Assembly: GCA_030626045.1 (NCBI GenBank)
Contig: DAOUPS010000039.1
Location: 1 to 7,622, forward strand
Length of the DNA: 7,622 nucleotides
Direction: 5' to 3'
DNA from: a bacterium
GTDB lineage: Bacteria > Patescibacteriota > Minisyncoccia > Moranbacterales > DUUL01
Each line of letters opens with the position of its first letter. Within the stretch, counting starts at the first letter, position 1. Positions 5,472 through 7,622 of this stretch are shown here, piece after piece. The notes beneath the pieces were generated by a model, which was given only the letters and a program-made list of their open reading frames with translations, did no database searches and was not told the origin of the DNA. Position numbers and translations under genes: made by a program.

Positions 5472-5861
5472 ATGATCACAAAAGAAGATAAACAGTTAAT
5501 AGAAAAGGCGAAGGCCCTTGTTGACGCCAAAGATATTAGGGGCGGTGCTATTAAAGAAGTTGGCTGTGTTTTAGTCACCGAAAAAGGAAAGATGTTTTCA
5601 GGAGTCAGTTTGGATCTAGTTTGCGGTATTGGTTTTTGTGCCGAACATACAGCCATTTCTCAAATGATAACTCAAACAGATGAAACGCATATAAAAACTA
5701 TTGTAGCCACAAATAAAGAAGAAGCCATACCTCCATGTGGTAGATGCAGAGAACTTATGAATATTTTGGATGCTAAAAATATGGATACTATGGTTATCAT
5801 TGCTGATGACAAGAAAGTTAAGCTAAGAGAGCTTTTACCTTTTGCTTGGGAAGTAGAATAA
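5472..5861 (+). CDS. Cytidine deaminase-family zinc protein
   Basis: A 129-aa protein with the zinc signature of the cytidine/deoxycytidylate deaminase superfamily: 'FCAEHTAI' (55-62) supplies ligand C56 and catalytic E58, and 'PPCGRCRELM' (87-96) supplies ligands C89 and C92. The length and the C-A-E form match small tetrameric cytidine deaminases, which convert cytidine or deoxycytidine to uridine or deoxyuridine in pyrimidine salvage. The nucleoside-binding N-x-E of classical enzymes appears here as S-L-D ('GVSLDLVCGIG', 44-54), so the substrate may differ; blasticidin-S deaminase-like or other specificity is possible. The C-terminus ends 'LRELLPFAWEVE', a good family-like end. No SD precedes ATG 5472. 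A REP-like copy and a 98-base gap separate it from the HAD gene. Confidence 0.85.
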   Translation: MITKEDKQLIEKAKALVDAKDIRGGAIKEVGCVLVTEKGKMFSGVSLDLVCGIGFCAEHTAISQMITQTDETHIKTIVATNKEEAIPPCGRCRELMNILDAKNMDTMVIIADDKKVKLRELLPFAWEVE

Positions 5862-5870
5862 TAAAGAATT

Positions 5871-5905
5871 CGCGCTGGAGCGGACTTGCAGCCCGGTCCA
5901 ACGCA
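5871..5905 (+). repeat. REP-like stem-loop element, copy 6
   Basis: CGCGCTGGAG, then CGGACT-TGC-AGCCCG with one A/C mismatch in the six-base arms, then GTCCAACGCAG. It starts nine bases after the stop of the deaminase gene, where it could act as an mRNA 3'-end stabiliser or attenuator, as REP elements do in enterobacteria. That role is an inference here. Confidence 0.7.
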
Positions 5906-5959
5906 GTACTTGATCAATCTTAATAACATTATTGTTGCATTAAATTCTAAAAACTAAGA

Positions 5960-6562
5960 ATGTTAAAAACAATAATCTTCGATTTTGATGGGGTAATAGG
6001 AGATACCTACGATATTAATTATGAAATATGCAGGGACTTATTCAAGGATCTATCTGAAAAAGATTTTAAGGATCACCACAATGGGAATGTTTTTCAAAGT
6101 TCTACAATAAAGTGGAACTCTCATAACCTTTCAATATTTTTTGGAAGACAAAAACAAAGATTTACGAAAAAACATCTGTTTCCCTTAAAAAAAGCATTAA
6201 GTAAGTTGCAGAAAAAATATCAACTTTTAATAGTATCAAGTACAATTGACGAAAATATTAGATATTTTTTAAACCTTGGGAGTTACGACCATTTTTTTCA
6301 AAAAATATTTGGAGCTACCACGCACAAATCAAAAATTGAAAAATTCAAGATGATATTTAAACAATATGACTTGAAGCCGACCGAGTGTCTTTTTGTTACT
6401 GACACAATTGGGGATGTTAAAGAAGCCGAAAAAGTCAAAATTGAGTCAGTCGTAGTTACATGGGGCTATCATGATCAAAAGTTACTATCAAGCCAAAAAC
6501 CGCTTGCAATCGTCCAGAAACCTGATGACTTAGTTCAAGTTATTGAAGAATATTCTTCGTGA
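5960..6562 (+). CDS. HAD-superfamily hydrolase (phosphoglycolate phosphatase/beta-PGM-like)
   Basis: A 200-aa protein with the four haloacid dehalogenase motifs in order. Motif I is 'DFDGVIGDT' (nucleophile D8, general acid D10). Motif II is 'LLIVSSTI' (S93/S94). Motif III is a lysine in 'THKSKIEKF' (K123 or K125). Motif IV is 'FVTDTIGDVKEA' (D148, D152). Residues 15-75 form the alpha-helical cap (type C1), shorter than in many phosphatases. The family mostly hydrolyses small phosphorylated metabolites through an aspartyl-phosphate; the substrate cannot be read here. ATG 5960 directly precedes the nucleophile strand and has no SD. It ends in TGA, with a perfect 14-bp palindrome (6545-6558) over its last codons. 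The convergent minus-strand RNA unit ends about 55 bases downstream. Confidence 0.88.
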   Translation: MLKTIIFDFDGVIGDTYDINYEICRDLFKDLSEKDFKDHHNGNVFQSSTIKWNSHNLSIFFGRQKQRFTKKHLFPLKKALSKLQKKYQLLIVSSTIDENIRYFLNLGSYDHFFQKIFGATTHKSKIEKFKMIFKQYDLKPTECLFVTDTIGDVKEAEKVKIESVVVTWGYHDQKLLSSQKPLAIVQKPDDLVQVIEEYSS

Positions 6563-6617
6563 AAATAAAAAAGGGATCTAATCTCTTCTGTTCTCCAATT
6601 TTTATTGAAGTCAAAAC

Positions 6618-6650
6618 AAAAAAACACTGAATCAAGCTTCAATGTTTTTT
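6618..6650 (-). terminator. Intrinsic terminator of the small RNA (also faces the HAD gene)
   Basis: On the minus strand AAAAAACAUUGAA pairs with UUCAGUGUUUUUU around GCUUGA, followed by seven T residues (6624-6618), a G and four more T. One pair is G-U on this strand but a C/A mismatch on the plus strand, so the hairpin is better formed on the minus strand. A T7 run at 6645-6651 also allows it to end plus-strand HAD transcripts. Confidence 0.7.
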
Positions 6651-6721
6651 TATGGTTTCCTCTCATCTGAATCTGCCAAAAATACTTTGGTAGACTTAGA
6701 TGAAAGGGGCGGAAACAATCG

Positions 6722-6745
6722 TTAGTTGTCCCCTTGAAATTTCAT
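6722..6745 (-). CDS. Possible 7-codon micro-ORF inside the small RNA
   Basis: ATG at 6745 to TAA at 6724-6722 encodes MKFQGDN. GAGAAGGAG (6760-6752) sits six bases upstream, the only textbook RBS-to-ATG arrangement I found in the window. The stop lies in the loop of the AAGGGG/CCCCUU hairpin. It could be a leader-type peptide, a dual-function RNA, or chance in a purine-rich single-stranded segment. Confidence 0.3.
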   Translation of the reverse strand: MKFQGDN

Positions 6746-6808
6746 TTTCTTCTCCTTCTCATCCAAAACAACAAACTATAAGGAACCATTGTATTCTTAA
6801 CTTTTTTA

Positions 6809-6837
6809 AGTCTAGCACATTTTAGAGGATTTGTCAA
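6809..6837 (-). promoter_or_regulatory. Strong extended -10/-35 promoter of the minus-strand RNA
   Basis: On the minus strand: TTGACA (6837-6832, 6 of 6 to consensus), a 17-base spacer, then TGC-TAGACT (6817-6809), which supplies the TG of an extended -10 and 4 of 6 of the -10 hexamer. The predicted start is near 6802. This is the best sigma-70-type promoter in the window. Confidence 0.7.
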
Positions 6838-6848
6838 GTACAAATAAC

Positions 6849-6873
6849 AAAAAAGGCTAGAGTAAGCCATTTT
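6849..6873 (-). terminator. Weak hairpin with T-run upstream of the small-RNA promoter
   Basis: AAAA-x-GGCT (6850-6858) pairs with AGCC-x-TTTT (6865-6873) around a 6-base loop with one A/A mismatch, and a six-A run (6849-6854) gives a minus-strand T tract. It could stop minus-strand read-through into the small-RNA promoter; only four G-C-containing pairs support it. Confidence 0.35.
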
Positions 6874-6913
6874 GTGTTAGAGGGAGTTCAATTTTGAAAA
6901 TTAATTATTTCTT

Positions 6914-6980
6914 CACGCTAGAGCGGGCTTGGTCTGTCCCGCCGTATTGGAGGATAGCCCGGTTCATTAGTTTACCCACA
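6914..6980 (+). repeat. REP-like element, copy 7, with a nested insert in the hairpin loop
   Basis: CACGCTAGAG, then arm CGGGCT (6924-6929) and its exact complement AGCCCG (6956-6961), separated by 26 bases instead of the usual 3. The insert (TGGTCTGTCCCGCCGTATTGG...) is related to the loop inserts of the copies at 3914 and 4569. The tail GGTTCATTAGTTTACCC matches the tail of copy 4. Confidence 0.7.
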
Positions 6981-7064
6981 ATTGACCAGCGCAGAGTGCG
7001 AATAAAAATTGTCAATTAAAAGCTGACTCTTTATGGAAAGATACTTGACTGGTATTATTAAATT

Positions 7065-7148
7065 GTTAAACTGCAAACTAATGGATCCCGAATACTCGGG
7101 ACTACTCTCTAATTCAACGGGGCAGGCTAAACCCGCTCCGGCGCAGGT
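7065..7148 (-). repeat. REP-like element, copy 8, inverted, with nested hairpin
   Basis: Read on the minus strand it begins CTGCGCCGGAGCGGGTTTAGCCTG, then carries TCCCGA-GTAT-TCGGGA (7101-7086), then CCATTAGTTTGCAG. The order is the same as in copy 3 (GCGAGTTTAACCTG ..., TCCCGAG-TG-CTCGGGA, TTAGTTTAGCC). It ends about 18 bases before the GTG start of the MBL gene, so the repeat supplies the DNA in which that gene's promoter must lie. Confidence 0.65.
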
Positions 7149-7165
7149 ATAAAAATACGAGTAAA

Positions 7166-7622
7166 GTGCCTATTATAAAAATTACTATTGTTTATGACAA
7201 CACTGCCTTTAGGAAAGATCTCCAAGCTGATTGGGGCTTTTCTGCTTTAATAGAGGCTAAAGAAAAAAGAATACTTTTTGATACGGGCGCAGATGGATCC
7301 ATTCTGTTTTCAAACATGCAAAAACTTAAAATCGATCCTCAATCGATCAATGAAGTCTTTATCTCCCACGCGCATTGGGATCACGTTGGAGGCCTTTCAG
7401 CTTTCCTTGATCAGAATTCCGAAGTTAAAGTTTGGGTTCCTCCTTCTTTTCGAGGTTTTAGGAATGTGAATGCGGGCAAAGCGGTTAAATTGGAAAATCC
7501 AAGAAAACTCCATGAAGGAATTTATTCTACAGGAGAACTGGAAGGAATAGAGCAGGCACTCTGCATTAAAACAGAAAAAGGCATTGTAGTTATAGTAGGA
7601 TGCTCGCACCCAAAAATGGAGC
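7166..7622 (+). CDS. Metallo-beta-lactamase-fold hydrolase, DHPMB 5'-phosphate synthase-like (partial at the 3' end)
   Basis: 152 codons are present before the window ends. 'FDTGADG' (38-44) and 'ISHAHWDHVGGL' (66-77) give the MBL zinc motif HxHxDH (H68, H70, D72, H73). 'IVVIVGCSHPKME' (140-152) gives the second-site 'GCSH' ligand H148. The combination of an N-terminal 'ITIVYDNTA...WGFSALIEA' and the 'GCSHP' motif is characteristic of the Tm0207-like subgroup, often annotated 7,8-dihydropterin-6-methyl-4-(beta-D-ribofuranosyl)-aminobenzene-5'-phosphate synthase; the true substrates of most members are unknown. The family usually has about 250-280 residues, so roughly half is missing. The start is GTG 7166 because no upstream ATG lies in this frame outside the repeat and the first strand 'IIKITIVYDN' begins there. 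TATAAA (7148-7153) could be its -10, leaving a leader of a few bases. Confidence 0.88.
   Translation, partial: MPIIKITIVYDNTAFRKDLQADWGFSALIEAKEKRILFDTGADGSILFSNMQKLKIDPQSINEVFISHAHWDHVGGLSAFLDQNSEVKVWVPPSFRGFRNVNAGKAVKLENPRKLHEGIYSTGELEGIEQALCIKTEKGIVVIVGCSHPKME

Larger units (their letters stand above)
6616..6802 (-). ncRNA. Putative standalone structured small RNA of about 187 nt, class unknown
   Basis: The unit is defined by a strong promoter (6809-6837, minus) and an intrinsic terminator (6618-6650, minus). Minus-strand folding by eye shows several helices. The ends can pair: AUGGUU (6789-6784) with AACCAU (6657-6652). A hairpin AAGGGGACAA (6735-6726) pairs with UUGU and CCCCUU around the loop CUAACGA. 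A long hairpin (6707-6659) has 22 paired positions, 18 of them Watson-Crick, around a 5-base loop. A seven-codon frame (MKFQGDN, 6745-6722) has GAGAAGGAG six bases ahead of its ATG. Downstream on this strand lies only antisense to the HAD gene, so this is not a leader of a minus-strand gene. Length and end-pairing recall 6S-type RNAs, but I could not match any known class. Confidence 0.6.
6563..7165. other. 603-base gap: minus-strand RNA unit, then REP-like repeats
   Basis: No protein gene is visible on either strand beyond a 7-codon frame. The left half (6616-6837) is a minus-strand transcription unit with promoter, structured RNA and terminator. The right half (6881-7165) holds a REP-like copy with a loop insert (6914-6980), a 7-bp inverted repeat (AATTGAC 6980-6986 with GTCAATT 7011-7017), and an inverted REP-like copy (7065-7148) just before the MBL gene. 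Confidence 0.7.

Noticed and set aside
6572..6586. Extra terminator hairpin AGGGAT-CTA-ATCTCT after the HAD gene
   Set aside because: The strand with the T-run has an A/C mismatch in a six-pair stem, and the other strand has no T-run.
6616..6802. tmRNA, SRP RNA or RNase P RNA as the identity of the minus-strand RNA
   Set aside because: No tRNA-like ends or CCA for tmRNA, no GGAA-capped SRP domain with the conserved asymmetric loop, and too short, without the conserved core, for RNase P.
6616..6802. Attenuator or riboswitch leader controlling a downstream gene
   Set aside because: After the terminator the minus strand is only antisense to the HAD gene; there is no minus-strand coding frame to control.
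7278..7609. Plus and minus frames overlapping the MBL gene (7278-7469 and 7397-7609)
   Set aside because: They are out-of-frame shadows of the MBL-fold gene, whose own frame shows HxHxDH and GCSH motifs.

Overview
The window looks like a piece of a Patescibacteria (CPR, Parcubacteria-like) genome. This is an inference from several signs: small compact genes, mostly on the plus strand and AT-rich after about 2.5 kb; bacterial TTGACA/TATAAT-type promoters; almost no Shine-Dalgarno sequence in front of real genes; GC-rich palindromic repeats filling most gaps; and a GH15 glucoamylase beside a DUF5752-like gene. TGA is used as a stop (HAD gene), so this is not a lineage that recodes TGA.

Left part (1-2525): the C-terminal tail of a protein, possibly a glycosyltransferase, is followed by a 113-aa DUF5752-like protein and a full-length 655-aa GH15 alpha-glucan hydrolase. 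All are on the plus strand with gaps of 16 and 48 bases, so they are probably one unit for alpha-glucan or trehalose metabolism. The base composition is richer in G+C than in the genes to the right.

Middle (2526-5871): an AT-rich series of single plus-strand genes separated by repeat-filled gaps. They are a YdjM/DUF457-like membrane protein, two small three-helix membrane proteins, and a soluble protein with a zincin-like HEAVEH motif. The gaps hold two dispersed repeat families. One is a GC-rich stem-loop (REP-like) element. The other is a degenerate element that ends shortly before four gene starts. The gap 3063-3571 also holds two promoter/RBS-like modules with no gene behind them.

Right part (5472-7622): a cytidine-deaminase-family protein and a HAD phosphatase, then a 600-base gap, then a metallo-beta-lactamase-fold hydrolase cut by the window end. 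The gap contains the most interesting object: a compact minus-strand unit (about 6616-6802). It has a consensus extended -10/-35 promoter, a structured RNA of about 187 nt containing a 7-codon reading frame with a perfect SD, two near-identical segments competing for one complementary segment, and an intrinsic terminator. No minus-strand gene lies within several kb downstream, so it is best read as a standalone small RNA of unknown class.

No transposase gene, tRNA, rRNA or CRISPR array was seen.
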